Source of the DNA: Fictibacillus enclensis
GTDB taxonomy: Bacteria; Bacillota; Bacilli; Bacillales; Fictibacillaceae
Direction of reading: 5' to 3'
Length of the DNA stretch: 64,000 nt
Assembly (NCBI RefSeq): GCF_001457035.1
Contig: NZ_KQ758618.1
Coordinates: 62,001-126,000 of the forward strand
Part shown: one piece after another, positions 45,383-53,720 of the stretch
How positions within the stretch are numbered: the first letter of the stretch is position 1
Layout: every line of letters starts with the position of its first letter
Notes under the pieces: generated by a model
Told to the model about the DNA's origin: nothing
The model's database searches: none
What the model saw: the letters and a program-made list of their open reading frames with translations, nothing else
Made by a program: the position numbers and the translations under genes

Positions 45383-46231
45383 ATGAATAAGGTAGCTATT
45401 ATTACAGACAGCACTGCCTACATACCAGAGCACGTCAGAAAAGAAAAAAACATTGTAATGATTCCGCTCAACGTTATTTTTGGCAATGAAACGTACAAAG
45501 AAGAAGTGGAACTCAAAAAAGATGGTTTTTATGAGATGGTTGGTAAGGGAGGAAATCTTCCGAAAACGTCACAGCCATCGATCGGTGAATTAGCGGATAC
45601 GCTAGAAGCTTTATCCAAGGAATACGATGAAGCGGTCATGATTACGTTATCCAGCGGCATAAGCGGTACCTATCAAAGTGCACTCAGCTTGGCGGATATG
45701 GTTGAGAACATAAAGTTCTATGTGTTTGATTCCGAAATCAGCTGTGCCCCCCAAGCCCATTACGCTTATACAGCAGTAGATATGGCCAATGAAGGCGCGG
45801 ACGGAGCGCAGATCATGGAGAAGCTGAACGAAATCAAATCGCAGGGAATTCCAGCTTACTTTGTAGTGAATGACCTGAACCATCTGCACCGGGGCGGACG
45901 TATGAACACAGCTCAGCTTTTGGTAGGGAACCTTCTTCAAATTAAGCCGGTCCTTCATTTTCAGGATAAAAAGATCGTTCCATTTGAAAAGATACGTACA
46001 AAGAAAAAAGCGATTGGCCGGATTCACCAGCTGATGGAGCAATCTGTCCGTCCCGATGAAAAGTTCCATGTCAGTGTCATCCATGCTCAGCGTGAGGAAG
46101 AAGCGAGAGAAATCGCCGGAGAAATTCAGGCAAAATACCCAAACGCCAGTGTAGCTGTCGATTATTTTGGTCCGGTTATCGGTACCCATCTCGGTGAAGG
46201 CTCGCTCGGCATTACGTGGATGAAAAACTAA
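45383..46231 (+). CDS. DegV family fatty-acid-binding protein (FakB-like)
   Basis: A 282-residue DegV protein. DegV/FakB proteins hold a fatty acid while FakA phosphorylates it, feeding exogenous fatty acids to phospholipid synthesis. Conserved segments: VAIITDSTAYIPEHV, VIFGNETYKE, TSQPSIGELADTLEAL (Thr/Ser at the carboxylate site), ITLSSGISGTYQSA, FDSEISCAPQAHY and LNHLHRGGRMNTAQ. It sits between degSU and comF as yviA does in B. subtilis, here with two extra genes before it. AAAGGAA precedes the ATG. Confidence 0.92.
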   Translation: MNKVAIITDSTAYIPEHVRKEKNIVMIPLNVIFGNETYKEEVELKKDGFYEMVGKGGNLPKTSQPSIGELADTLEALSKEYDEAVMITLSSGISGTYQSALSLADMVENIKFYVFDSEISCAPQAHYAYTAVDMANEGADGAQIMEKLNEIKSQGIPAYFVVNDLNHLHRGGRMNTAQLLVGNLLQIKPVLHFQDKKIVPFEKIRTKKKAIGRIHQLMEQSVRPDEKFHVSVIHAQREEEAREIAGEIQAKYPNASVAVDYFGPVIGTHLGEGSLGITWMKN

Positions 46232-46253
46232 ATCATTATACGGAGGGATTTTT

Positions 46254-46289
46254 ATGAAAATTCCTTATCAACAGGAGACTACGTCATGA
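46254..46289 (+). CDS. Candidate 11-residue leader peptide overlapping comFA
   Basis: Short ORF MKIPYQQETTS with GGAGGG six bases upstream; its TGA overlaps the ATG of comFA (ATGA). The comFA ribosome binding site AGGAG lies inside it. It looks translatable and coupled to comFA, but with such a length chance cannot be excluded. Confidence 0.35.
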   Translation: MKIPYQQETTS

Positions 46290-47785
46290 GGTTTGTCTCC
46301 TTTTTTGTTGATGGAAAAACCAGAATAGCTCCTGAACCATTGGCACCGCTCGACCACCATCCTCCTCCCGCTTCCTTTTACAATCTACCCGATTTTGACC
46401 CACCCCCTTTGAACGAAGACTTCGCTTTTAACCCCACCCTTCAAGCAGAACTTGCCGGCAAACTCCTTCTATTGGATGAACTTTCTCCCTCTTTGGAAGA
46501 GATACAACAGCACTATAATAATGGCTATATTCAGTACAACAAAGGAATAGACGATGAACAGGGAAATTGGAAATGCAACCGGTGCGGGAACTGTGAACCC
46601 CATATGTTTGCCTCCTTTTCCTGTTATCGCTGCAAGGAACCGCAATGTGTGTACTGCCGAAACTGTATCATGATGGGCCGGGTCAGCCAGTGTACACCGC
46701 TCGTTGCCTGGTCCGGCCCTGATCTGAACTGGGAGAGCAGGAATAGCGAACTGGTGTGGGACGGTATGCTGTCACCTGCCCAGGAGAGGGCTACTAAGAA
46801 GCTGGTCGGGAAGATTGGTGTAAGAGACGAGCTGCTGATCTGGGCAGTGTGTGGAGCGGGAAAAACCGAGGTGCTTTTTCAAGGAATCGAAAAAGCGTTG
46901 AAGGATGGACAGCGGGTCTGTATCGCTACTCCAAGGACCGATGTGGTTCTTGAATTGATTCCCCGTTTAAGAAAAGTGTTTCCTGGTGTTACTTTGTCGG
47001 GTCTCTATGGAGGCAGTAAGGATAAAATGGACGGTGCCCAGCTTATCCTTTCAACGACGCATCAGTTGTTCCGTTTCCGCAAGGCGTTTGATTTGATCAT
47101 TGTCGATGAGGTGGATGCCTTTCCTTTTTCCTATGATAAAACTCTGGCGCATGCCGTACAGCAAGCCAAAAGGGAAGAAGCACTGATGGTTTATTTAAGT
47201 GCTACACCTGACAGGAAAATGAAAAAACGGGGAGAACATGGTGAGCTTTCATCTGTAAAAATCCCGAAGCGGTATCACGGATTTCCGCTGCCTGTTCCCC
47301 GTTTTCTCTGGTGTGGCCATTGGAAAAAACTATTGAAAAAGAACAAGCTTCCTCAAAATGTGATGAGCTGGATTAGCCATCAGATAGAGAGGAACAGGCA
47401 AGGGTTTCTTTTTGTGCCTTCTGTCCGGACGTTGGAACAGATGGTAGCGATCTTGAAGAAAGTAAACCCTTTAATTGAAGGCGTCCATGCAGAGGACCCC
47501 GATCGAAAGGAAAAAGTAATGAGGTTTCGGAATGGCGAGACGCCAATTCTGGTAACGACCACGATATTGGAGCGCGGTGTCACAGTCCCATTTACTGATG
47601 TGGCAGTCCTTGGGGCCGAAGAAGAGATTTTCAGTGAAAGTGCGCTTGTTCAAATTGCCGGCCGTGCCGGCCGCAGCAAGGATGACCCTGCCGGAGAAGT
47701 GCTGTTTTTTCACTATGGCAAAACCAATGCCATGGTCCAGGCGAAACGGCATATCGAACAAATGAACAGGGAGGCGGGTCTGTGA
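46286..47785 (+). CDS. comFA: DNA uptake ATPase ComFA
   Basis: Superfamily 2 helicase-like ATPase of 499 residues that drives import of single-stranded DNA through the ComEC channel. A four-Cys zinc domain comes first (WKCNRCGNC and CYRCKEPQCVYCRNC, near 95-130), then Walker A AVCGAGKTE, Walker B DEVD (a DEAD-like box), motif III YLSATPD, and C-terminal helicase motifs TTTILERGVTVPFTDV and QIAGRAGRS. The first 60 residues are Pro-rich and unlike the rest. AGGAG 8 bases before the ATG sets the start. It overlaps comFC by 4 bases; comFB, between them in B. subtilis, is missing. Confidence 0.95.
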   Translation: MRFVSFFVDGKTRIAPEPLAPLDHHPPPASFYNLPDFDPPPLNEDFAFNPTLQAELAGKLLLLDELSPSLEEIQQHYNNGYIQYNKGIDDEQGNWKCNRCGNCEPHMFASFSCYRCKEPQCVYCRNCIMMGRVSQCTPLVAWSGPDLNWESRNSELVWDGMLSPAQERATKKLVGKIGVRDELLIWAVCGAGKTEVLFQGIEKALKDGQRVCIATPRTDVVLELIPRLRKVFPGVTLSGLYGGSKDKMDGAQLILSTTHQLFRFRKAFDLIIVDEVDAFPFSYDKTLAHAVQQAKREEALMVYLSATPDRKMKKRGEHGELSSVKIPKRYHGFPLPVPRFLWCGHWKKLLKKNKLPQNVMSWISHQIERNRQGFLFVPSVRTLEQMVAILKKVNPLIEGVHAEDPDRKEKVMRFRNGETPILVTTTILERGVTVPFTDVAVLGAEEEIFSESALVQIAGRAGRSKDDPAGEVLFFHYGKTNAMVQAKRHIEQMNREAGL

Positions 47786-48495
47786 ATTTTTGTTTATACT
47801 GCCACAAAGCGTTTTATGAACCGGTGAGCTGGTCATTTATAGCCGGACTTTCGGAAGCGATGCTTTTCTGTGAAGAGTGCTCTTCATCCTTAGAGAGGAT
47901 TAACGGGGAATACTGCGAAATTTGTGGAAGGTCGTTTATCTTATTTCCCGAGCAATATCGACAGAAACACTGCTGCACGGACTGCATTCGTTGGGAAGAA
48001 AGCAAGGAATGGAGCGGACTGTTGACGAAAAATCGCTCATTGTATGTCTACAATGACTTTTTAAAACAGATCATCAGCACGCTGAAATACAGAGGAGATG
48101 CGGAGCTCGCACAAGGGTTTAGGGCGCCATTTCGTAAGCTGTACAAAAAGGAATTCAGAGGAATGCTGATTGTTCCAATTCCATTGAGCGAGGAAAGGCA
48201 TTATGAGAGAGGCTTTAACCAGGCCATGCTTCTGGCCGAGCTGCTGGGAGGCGAATTACTATTTCCTTTGGAACGGGTCATTCATGAAAAAAAGCAAAGC
48301 AAAAAGTCGAGAAAGGAACGGATGGATATCAAGGAGAACATCTTTCAAGCATCAAAGGAAGCGGAAAGAATCAGGGGACAGAGCGTTCTTCTGATCGATG
48401 ATGTCTATACGACAGGTGCCACCATTCGCCAGGCGGCGAAAGTGATGTTGGAATCTGGGGCATGTGAGGTTTCGTCTATGACGGTGGGGAGATAG
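47782..48495 (+). CDS. comFC: Competence protein ComFC (phosphoribosyltransferase-like)
   Basis: A 237-residue ComF/GntX protein needed for transformation, probably with ComFA in DNA import. The N-terminal zinc ribbon has CLYCHKAF, CEECSSS, CEICGRSF and CCTDC; the C-terminal phosphoribosyltransferase fold has VPIPLSEERHYERGFNQAMLL and the PRPP loop VLLIDDVYTTGATIRQAA. The start GTG at 47782 overlaps the comFA stop (GTGA). Confidence 0.94.
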   Translation: MNFCLYCHKAFYEPVSWSFIAGLSEAMLFCEECSSSLERINGEYCEICGRSFILFPEQYRQKHCCTDCIRWEESKEWSGLLTKNRSLYVYNDFLKQIISTLKYRGDAELAQGFRAPFRKLYKKEFRGMLIVPIPLSEERHYERGFNQAMLLAELLGGELLFPLERVIHEKKQSKKSRKERMDIKENIFQASKEAERIRGQSVLLIDDVYTTGATIRQAAKVMLESGACEVSSMTVGR

Positions 48496-48518
48496 TGGCC
48501 CCAATGCCAAATAGGTGA

Positions 48519-48547
48519 AAAGTGCCGAGAAATCGGCACTTTTTTAT
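48519..48547 (+). terminator. Terminator after comFC
   Basis: AAGTGCCGA pairs with TCGGCACTT around GAAA, followed by TTTTT. Confidence 0.85.
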
Positions 48548-48589
48548 TTATTGATCGCTTTGGCCGGAAGGAAGGGTGCGAACGAACTA

Positions 48590-48616
48590 TGAAATTTCGA
48601 TCTTAAACTCCGATAT
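48590..48616 (+). promoter_or_regulatory. Candidate SigD promoter upstream of yvyF
   Basis: TCCGATAT at 48609-48616 is one base from the SigD -10 (GCCGATAT). TGAA at 48590-48593, 15 bases upstream, is one base from the -35 TAAA. Confidence 0.45.
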
Positions 48617-48648
48617 AACAGATAGAAGCTACAGAGGAGTGAACTTGA

Positions 48649-49035
48649 GTGAAAGAGTTAAAGAACTGCCCCAACTGCGGAAACCTGTTCGTTAAGCATC
48701 TCCGTCCGCTTTGTGACACCTGTTTCAGAAATGAAGAAGCGATGTTTGAAAAAGTAGCCTCCTATATCCGGAAAAAGGAGAATCGGCAGGCATCATTGCA
48801 TGAAGTCCAGGAAAACACAGGTGTTCCTGAAGCGAAAATCACCTGGTTCATCCGGCAGGGGAGAATTCAGGTGGCGCATCTTCCGCATTTTTATTATGAG
48901 TGCGAGATGTGTGAACAGCCCATCCAGGAAGGACGGTTGTGCCAATCCTGCAAAAATGATATCAGAACAGAACTGGAAACCCGTCCAACGGAAAAAAATT
49001 ATGAAAAACTAGGAAAGTCGTACCACATTAAGTGA
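48649..49035 (+). CDS. yvyF: Flagellar operon protein YvyF
   Basis: A 128-residue protein of the TIGR03826-type flagellar operon family. It begins with a zinc ribbon (NCPNCGNLF, LCDTCFRNEE) and ends with a second one (CEMCEQPIQEGRLCQSC); the middle is helix-turn-helix-like (VQENTGVPEAKITWFIRQGRI) and looks MerR/YvyF-like. Function is not established; it is next to flgM as in B. subtilis. Start GTG at 48649 with GAGGAG about 10 bases upstream. Confidence 0.9.
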   Translation: MKELKNCPNCGNLFVKHLRPLCDTCFRNEEAMFEKVASYIRKKENRQASLHEVQENTGVPEAKITWFIRQGRIQVAHLPHFYYECEMCEQPIQEGRLCQSCKNDIRTELETRPTEKNYEKLGKSYHIK

Positions 49036-49082
49036 TCAATGCTTCCTATTTTTGCCCGAAAACTTCATCTCTCTCGTTTTAA

Positions 49083-49090
49083 GCCGATAT
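49083..49090 (+). promoter_or_regulatory. SigD -10-like element upstream of flgM
   Basis: An exact GCCGATAT lies 49 bases before flgM. No TAAA is found 15 bases upstream, so only the -10 half supports it. Confidence 0.4.
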
Positions 49091-49138
49091 AAAGAATAGT
49101 CAAGCAGAAGTTTTTATCCTGCAGAAGAGGTGTAACTT

Positions 49139-49402
49139 ATGAAGATTAACAGCATAAATCACGTCAATATGAATCCATATACAAGGCAAAACCAGCCTTC
49201 CTCCATGAAAAATGAGGAAATGATGAACAAGAGTGATGAACTTCAAATCTCGACAGAAGCAAAGGAACTTCAATCCTCAGAGCAAATTTCACCCAGCAGG
49301 CAGGAAAAGCTTCAAGACATTAAAGACAGAATCGAGGCCGGTCAGTACCATGCTGATCCGATGAAAGTGGCCCGCAAATTTTATGAGTACTGGAAAAACT
49401 AG
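49139..49402 (+). CDS. flgM: Anti-sigma-D factor FlgM
   Basis: An 87-residue anti-sigma factor that holds SigD inactive until the flagellar hook-basal body is complete. Conserved C-terminal text: DELQISTEAKELQ and RQEKLQDIKDRIEAGQYHADPMKVARKFYEYW. The N-terminal half is Asn/Met-rich and probably disordered. GAGGTGT precedes the ATG. Confidence 0.93.
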   Translation: MKINSINHVNMNPYTRQNQPSSMKNEEMMNKSDELQISTEAKELQSSEQISPSRQEKLQDIKDRIEAGQYHADPMKVARKFYEYWKN

Positions 49403-49411
49403 GAGGAAATC

Positions 49412-49867
49412 ATGGCATCCGCACAAATGATTCCCATGCTGAAAAAATTGCTTTATGTCCATAAAGAATTAAACCATCTTGCTTCAGAAAAAACGGAAAT
49501 CCTGAAAAAAGGGGACGTGGCTGCACTTGATGCTTTGTTTGAAAAAGAAAATGAGCATGTCAAAACGCTGAGGGCGCTTGAAGAAGAGCGAAACCAAATC
49601 AGCACACTTACGATGTCTGAGCTGATCGAGCAGGCAGCGCCAGCAGAAATACAACAGCTTCAAGACCTTCAGGAGCAGCTGAAGAAAGAATACCTGTTCT
49701 TAAAGCAGCAAAATCAATTGAATCAACAATTGCTGCACCAATCCCTGCAATTTGTGAACATGTCGATGAACATGTTGATTCCCGAGCCCGAGAAACTAAC
49801 CTACAGTTCTTCCAAGGCTAACGGTTATGCAGGAAACAGTTTTACGTTATTCGATTCAAAAGCCTAG
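49412..49867 (+). CDS. flgN: Flagellar export chaperone FlgN
   Basis: A 151-residue helical protein, chaperone for the hook-filament junction proteins FlgK and FlgL, whose genes follow. Nearly all is coiled-coil-like (LKKLLYVHKELNHLASEKTE, LQDLQEQLKKEYLFLKQQNQ). Starts 10 bases after flgM with GGAGG before the ATG. Known as yvyG in B. subtilis. Confidence 0.9.
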   Translation: MASAQMIPMLKKLLYVHKELNHLASEKTEILKKGDVAALDALFEKENEHVKTLRALEEERNQISTLTMSELIEQAAPAEIQQLQDLQEQLKKEYLFLKQQNQLNQQLLHQSLQFVNMSMNMLIPEPEKLTYSSSKANGYAGNSFTLFDSKA

Positions 49868-49882
49868 AACGGAGGAACATCC

Positions 49883-51340
49883 ATGGTATCAACATTTAAC
49901 GGACTTGAAACCGCCCGGCGGGGTATGACAGCTCAATCGTACGCCCTTCAAGTGACCGGACAGAATATTGCCAACGCCAATACAACGGGCTATACACGGC
50001 AGCGGGTCAACTTTAACCAGACTGAGCCTTACCCTGCTCCATCCCGAAACCGGCCGCAAATCCCCGGACAAATGGGAACCGGTGTCGAAGCCGGCTCCAT
50101 CCAGCGTGTGAGGGAAGACTTTTTGGATGTACAGTTCAGGGGAGAGAATACAAAATCCGGCTACTGGGGAGCACGAAGCGACGCGCTCGAGAAAATGGAA
50201 GATATCATGAATGAGCCGAGCGACAACGGGTTGTCAAAGACACTGGACCAATTCTGGCAATCGCTTCAGGATCTTTCGGCAAACCCGGGAGATGACGGAG
50301 CACGCTCGGTTGTCCGCCAACGCGGTGTGGCCGTCGCAGAAACGTTCAACTATCTATCAAACTCACTTTTTTCCATTCGCGATGATATAAAAAGCCAGGT
50401 CGATGTTTCGGTCAATGAAGTGAATTCGATTGCTGAACAGATCAGTGGCATTAACCAGCAGATCAGTGAGATCGAACCCCACGGCTACCTGCCGAATGAT
50501 CTGTATGACGAAAGAGACCGGCTCGTCGACCGTCTGTCTCAGCTGGTGAATATCAAAGTCACCAAGACTCCAAGCAGTGATACTTCATCCAAGCTTGCGG
50601 AAGGAAACTATACCATTGAATTATTGGATTCATCCGGAGCCTCATTAGGAAAGCTGGTGGACAGTAACACGGCCGTTCAAAAACTCGGAATCTCGGAAAG
50701 TGACGGCAGCATCGCCGGCTTTACTTTGGGTGGTACCCCGATAACTTCAACCATTGTAGGCGGAAAGCTGGAAGGAATGACGTCCGCTTATAACAACGAT
50801 TACCCCGAGATGCTGAATCAGCTGGATCAATTGGCATTTGATTTTGCCGAGGAAATTAATGAGGTTCATCAAAGCGGCTGGAGCCTGAATGATATCAACA
50901 GCGGCACGCAAACCCAGCTTGATTTCTTTACGGTGGGCAGTGATGTAAAAGGGGCCGCCAAAGGGATTAAGGTTTCCACCTCTATTATGGATGATCTGAA
51001 AAATATCGCCGCGGCATCGACACAGGCGACAGGCGACGGTAATAACGCCCTGAATTTGGGCAATGTCATGGATACGATGCAATTAAAATCAAAATATGCC
51101 AGTGCAATCGGAAAGATGGCTGTTGATGCCGAGCAGGCGAACCGGATGAGTGTAAACGCCGATACGCTTGCGACTTCGGTTGACCAGCGCCGCCAGTCGG
51201 TGAGCGGGGTATCACTGGATGAAGAGATGACGAACATGATCCAATTTCAGCATGCCTATAACGCATCGGCCCGCATGATCACAATGGTCGATGAGATGCT
51301 CGATAAAATCATTAACGGCATGGGGGTTTCAGGAAGGTAG
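49883..51340 (+). CDS. flgK: Flagellar hook-associated protein 1 FlgK
   Basis: First hook-filament junction protein, exported through the flagellar type III system; 485 residues. N-terminal rod/hook signature: FNGLETARRGMTAQSYALQV and GQNIANANTTGYTRQRV; C-terminal heptads with GVSLDEEMTNMIQFQHAYNA and MITMVDEMLDKIINGMG. No signal peptide, as expected. ATG has GGAGGA at a proper spacing; flgL follows after 11 bases. Confidence 0.96.
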   Translation: MVSTFNGLETARRGMTAQSYALQVTGQNIANANTTGYTRQRVNFNQTEPYPAPSRNRPQIPGQMGTGVEAGSIQRVREDFLDVQFRGENTKSGYWGARSDALEKMEDIMNEPSDNGLSKTLDQFWQSLQDLSANPGDDGARSVVRQRGVAVAETFNYLSNSLFSIRDDIKSQVDVSVNEVNSIAEQISGINQQISEIEPHGYLPNDLYDERDRLVDRLSQLVNIKVTKTPSSDTSSKLAEGNYTIELLDSSGASLGKLVDSNTAVQKLGISESDGSIAGFTLGGTPITSTIVGGKLEGMTSAYNNDYPEMLNQLDQLAFDFAEEINEVHQSGWSLNDINSGTQTQLDFFTVGSDVKGAAKGIKVSTSIMDDLKNIAAASTQATGDGNNALNLGNVMDTMQLKSKYASAIGKMAVDAEQANRMSVNADTLATSVDQRRQSVSGVSLDEEMTNMIQFQHAYNASARMITMVDEMLDKIINGMGVSGR

Positions 51341-51351
51341 GTGACACATAA

Positions 51352-52266
51352 ATGCGAGTAACACAAAGCATGCTGTCAGGAAACATGCTGCGCAACTTAA
51401 GCAGCAGCTATGAAAAGATGGGGCGATTGCAGGATCAGCTTTCCACAGGAAAGAAGATTACGAGGGCATCGCAGGATCCGGTTGTGGCCATGAAGGGGAT
51501 GAGCTACCGCACGAACCTTACGCAGGTCGAGCAATACAAGCGAAACTTTTCTGAAGCCTACAACTGGGTGGAAAGCACGGATGCAGCTCTTGATAAAGCA
51601 ACAAGCGCCCTGCAGCGGATTCGCGAGCTCACTGTTCAGGCATCCAATGGCACCTATGAGGAAAATCAAAAGGCTGCCATTGGTGAAGAAATTCAGCAGC
51701 TAAAGGAGCACCTTGCAACAATCGCCAACACACAGGTCTCCGGAAAGTACATTTTTAACGGAAATGAAACGTCGAAAGCTCCTGTTACTGTAACAGATGG
51801 AGAGGTAACACAGGTTTCCAGCAATACAGACGATGTGAAAATAGAGCTATCTAAAGGCATCCAACTCGGGGTAAACGTAAAGGGAACGGAAATCTTCACA
51901 ACGAGTGATGAACCAGGGAAAGGGTTGTTCAGCGATTTGTCGGCGTTGGAAAAGGCACTGAACAACCAGGATACGCCGGACGGTTATTCCAAGGAGATCG
52001 GAAACTTTCTCGGATTGCTTGACGGGCATATCACCAAGGTGGTAGCAGAACGGGCAGAGCTCGGCGCGAAAAGCAACCGTTTGGAGCTGATGGAAGACCG
52101 GGTGGACGAGCAGGAAGTGATCGCAAGCCGTATTCTGTCCGACAACGAGGATGCCGACATCGAACGCGTCATTACGGATATGAAATCACAGGAAAGCGTG
52201 TATCGTGCTGCTCTTGGTGTAGGATCGCGCATTATTCAGCCGTCACTGCTGGACTTTTTACGCTAA
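51352..52266 (+). CDS. flgL: Flagellar hook-associated protein 3 FlgL
   Basis: Second junction protein, 304 residues. N-terminal flagellin-like helix MRVTQSMLSGNMLRNLSSSY, LSTGKKITRASQDPVVAMKG, and RELTVQASNGTY; the middle IANTQVSGKYIFNGNET is characteristic of FlgL; C-terminal LMEDRVDEQEVIASRILSDN and VYRAALGVGSRIIQPSLLDFL. Export substrate of the flagellar system with FlgN as chaperone. Confidence 0.96.
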   Translation: MRVTQSMLSGNMLRNLSSSYEKMGRLQDQLSTGKKITRASQDPVVAMKGMSYRTNLTQVEQYKRNFSEAYNWVESTDAALDKATSALQRIRELTVQASNGTYEENQKAAIGEEIQQLKEHLATIANTQVSGKYIFNGNETSKAPVTVTDGEVTQVSSNTDDVKIELSKGIQLGVNVKGTEIFTTSDEPGKGLFSDLSALEKALNNQDTPDGYSKEIGNFLGLLDGHITKVVAERAELGAKSNRLELMEDRVDEQEVIASRILSDNEDADIERVITDMKSQESVYRAALGVGSRIIQPSLLDFLR

Positions 52267-52315
52267 AATGGAGCTATCTCTTGGATAGCTCTTTCTTGTT
52301 GAAGGAGGAGATTCA

Positions 52316-52891
52316 ATGGCTATTCCACAGGTGTCGATGCAATCGACAAAAGGACAGATTTCTATCTCAACGACTCCACCGGTCCAGGAAATCCAGCAGC
52401 GGCCTGCTGATCTCAGTATTCAGCAGCCCAAAGCCGATCTTCGAATTGAAACGACCCCAGGAAAGCTGACGATTGACCAGTCGCAGGCGTGGGCAGATAT
52501 GGACTTAAAACCGATTTCCAAGCGGATCGAGGAGTTTGCGCAACAAGGTTATAGCGATTGGCTGGAGGGCCTGGCGCGAATGGCAGAGCAGGGTGACCTG
52601 TTGATGAGGATAGAGAATGGCGGCATGCCCATTGCTGATCAGGCCATGGAAAACAGTGAAGACCCGAAGCTTGAATTCAATATCGGGTTTGTGCCCTCGC
52701 CTTTTAGTGTAAAAACAAACTATGAGCGAGCGAAAGTCAATATCGGCTGGCAGGTGAATAAGCCGGTGATAGAAGCGGCCATCAATCGTCCGCAGCACAG
52801 CTACAAGCCTGGGGAAGTCCACACGGAACTTAAGCAGTACCCAACATTAACGATTGAAGTGGAAGAACCAAAAATCAATCAATTAAAATAA
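52316..52891 (+). CDS. yviE: DUF6470 family flagellar-cluster protein YviE
   Basis: A 191-residue protein of unknown function always found between flgL and fliW in bacilli. The N-terminus has QVSMQSTKGQISISTT and the repeat-like RPADLSIQQPKADLRIETTP, predicted beta-rich; WADMDLKPISKRIEEFAQQG follows. GAAGGAGGAG lies before the ATG. Confidence 0.88.
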   Translation: MAIPQVSMQSTKGQISISTTPPVQEIQQRPADLSIQQPKADLRIETTPGKLTIDQSQAWADMDLKPISKRIEEFAQQGYSDWLEGLARMAEQGDLLMRIENGGMPIADQAMENSEDPKLEFNIGFVPSPFSVKTNYERAKVNIGWQVNKPVIEAAINRPQHSYKPGEVHTELKQYPTLTIEVEEPKINQLK

Positions 52892-52904
52892 AGTGGTGAA
52901 AAAC

Positions 52905-53348
52905 ATGAAGCTGAAAACAAAATTTCATGGAGAAATTGAAGTTGAAGAAAGTAATATGATCACGTTCGAACATGGCATTCCCGGATTTGAAGAGGAAGGG
53001 AAGTTTATTATTGTCCCGTTTGAGGATACGCCTTTTTCGATTTTACAATCGGTAAAAACAGCAGAACTTGCGTTTGTGACTGCCGATCCCTTTATGTATT
53101 TCGAAGACTATGACTTTACTCTTCCAGATGCAGTCGTGGAAGGTTTGGAAATCAAGGAACAGCAGGATGTGTTTGTTCAGGTAATTGTCACGCTCCGGGA
53201 CGAATTGTCAAAGTCTACGGCCAACCTGCAGGCACCGGTTGTTATTAACAAAGTAAACAACCAGGGGAAACAGGTTGTGTTAAACGACCGTAACTATACG
53301 CCACGGCACCAACTATTTGCCGAAACAGCAGCAGAGCGGGGTGTGTAG
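52905..53348 (+). CDS. fliW: Flagellar assembly factor FliW
   Basis: A 147-residue FliW that binds either flagellin or CsrA. When Hag builds up inside the cell it sequesters FliW, freeing CsrA to block hag translation. Conserved: [57 protein letters not shown] and the C-terminal [22 protein letters not shown] 52893 is in frame, but GGTG then acts as ribosome binding site for ATG 52905, which I prefer. csrA follows after 2 bases. Confidence 0.94.
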   Translation: MKLKTKFHGEIEVEESNMITFEHGIPGFEEEGKFIIVPFEDTPFSILQSVKTAELAFVTADPFMYFEDYDFTLPDAVVEGLEIKEQQDVFVQVIVTLRDELSKSTANLQAPVVINKVNNQGKQVVLNDRNYTPRHQLFAETAAERGV

Positions 53349-53350
53349 AA

Positions 53351-53575
53351 ATGCTTGTACTGACAAGAAGAACAGATGAAGCGATTAAGATTGGTGATGA
53401 CATTGAGATAACCATTCTCGGGATCGAAGGAGATCAGGTGAAGCTTGGGATCAATGCCCCTAAACAGGTGGAGATTCACCGTAAGGAAATCTATCTTTCC
53501 ATTAAACAGGAAAACAACGATGCGGCGAATCCCAGCCTGAATATCATGGACCAATTAAAGGCACTTAAAAAATAA
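53351..53575 (+). CDS. csrA: Carbon storage regulator / hag translational repressor CsrA
   Basis: A 74-residue RNA-binding homodimer. Text [40 protein letters not shown] and RKEIYLSI is canonical, with Arg of the IHRKEIY segment in the RNA-binding strand. It binds GGA in hairpin loops; two such hairpins precede hag just downstream. Start ATG with GGGGTG six bases upstream. Confidence 0.96.
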   Translation: MLVLTRRTDEAIKIGDDIEITILGIEGDQVKLGINAPKQVEIHRKEIYLSIKQENNDAANPSLNIMDQLKALKK

Positions 53576-53583
53576 AAAACTAT

Positions 53584-53610
53584 TAAACATTTAACCCCTA
53601 AAGACGATAT
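53584..53610 (+). promoter_or_regulatory. SigD promoter of hag
   Basis: TAAA (53584-53587), 15-base spacer, GACGATAT (53603-53610), one base from the -10 consensus GCCGATAT. It starts a hag leader of about 100 bases. Confidence 0.75.
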
Positions 53611-53678
53611 AAATGGTGAGCAAACGAGAAAGATGTTTGACGGCCGCAATCGTCTTTTTTGTTTGAAAACACACCCAA

Positions 53679-53692
53679 CCACAAGGACGTGG
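53679..53692 (+). promoter_or_regulatory. CsrA-binding hairpin 1 in the hag leader
   Basis: CCAC pairs with GTGG around the loop AAGGAC. ACAAGGACGT fits the CsrA consensus RUACARGGAUGU, with GGA in the hexaloop. Confidence 0.7.
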
Positions 53693-53700
53693 GCGGGCAC

Positions 53701-53716
53701 ATTTCAAGGAGGAAAT
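53701..53716 (+). promoter_or_regulatory. CsrA-binding hairpin 2 covering the hag ribosome binding site
   Basis: ATTTC pairs with GAAAT around the loop AAGGAG, which is the Shine-Dalgarno core of hag (ATG 53721). CsrA bound here would block ribosomes. Confidence 0.7.
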
Positions 53717-53720
53717 TTAA

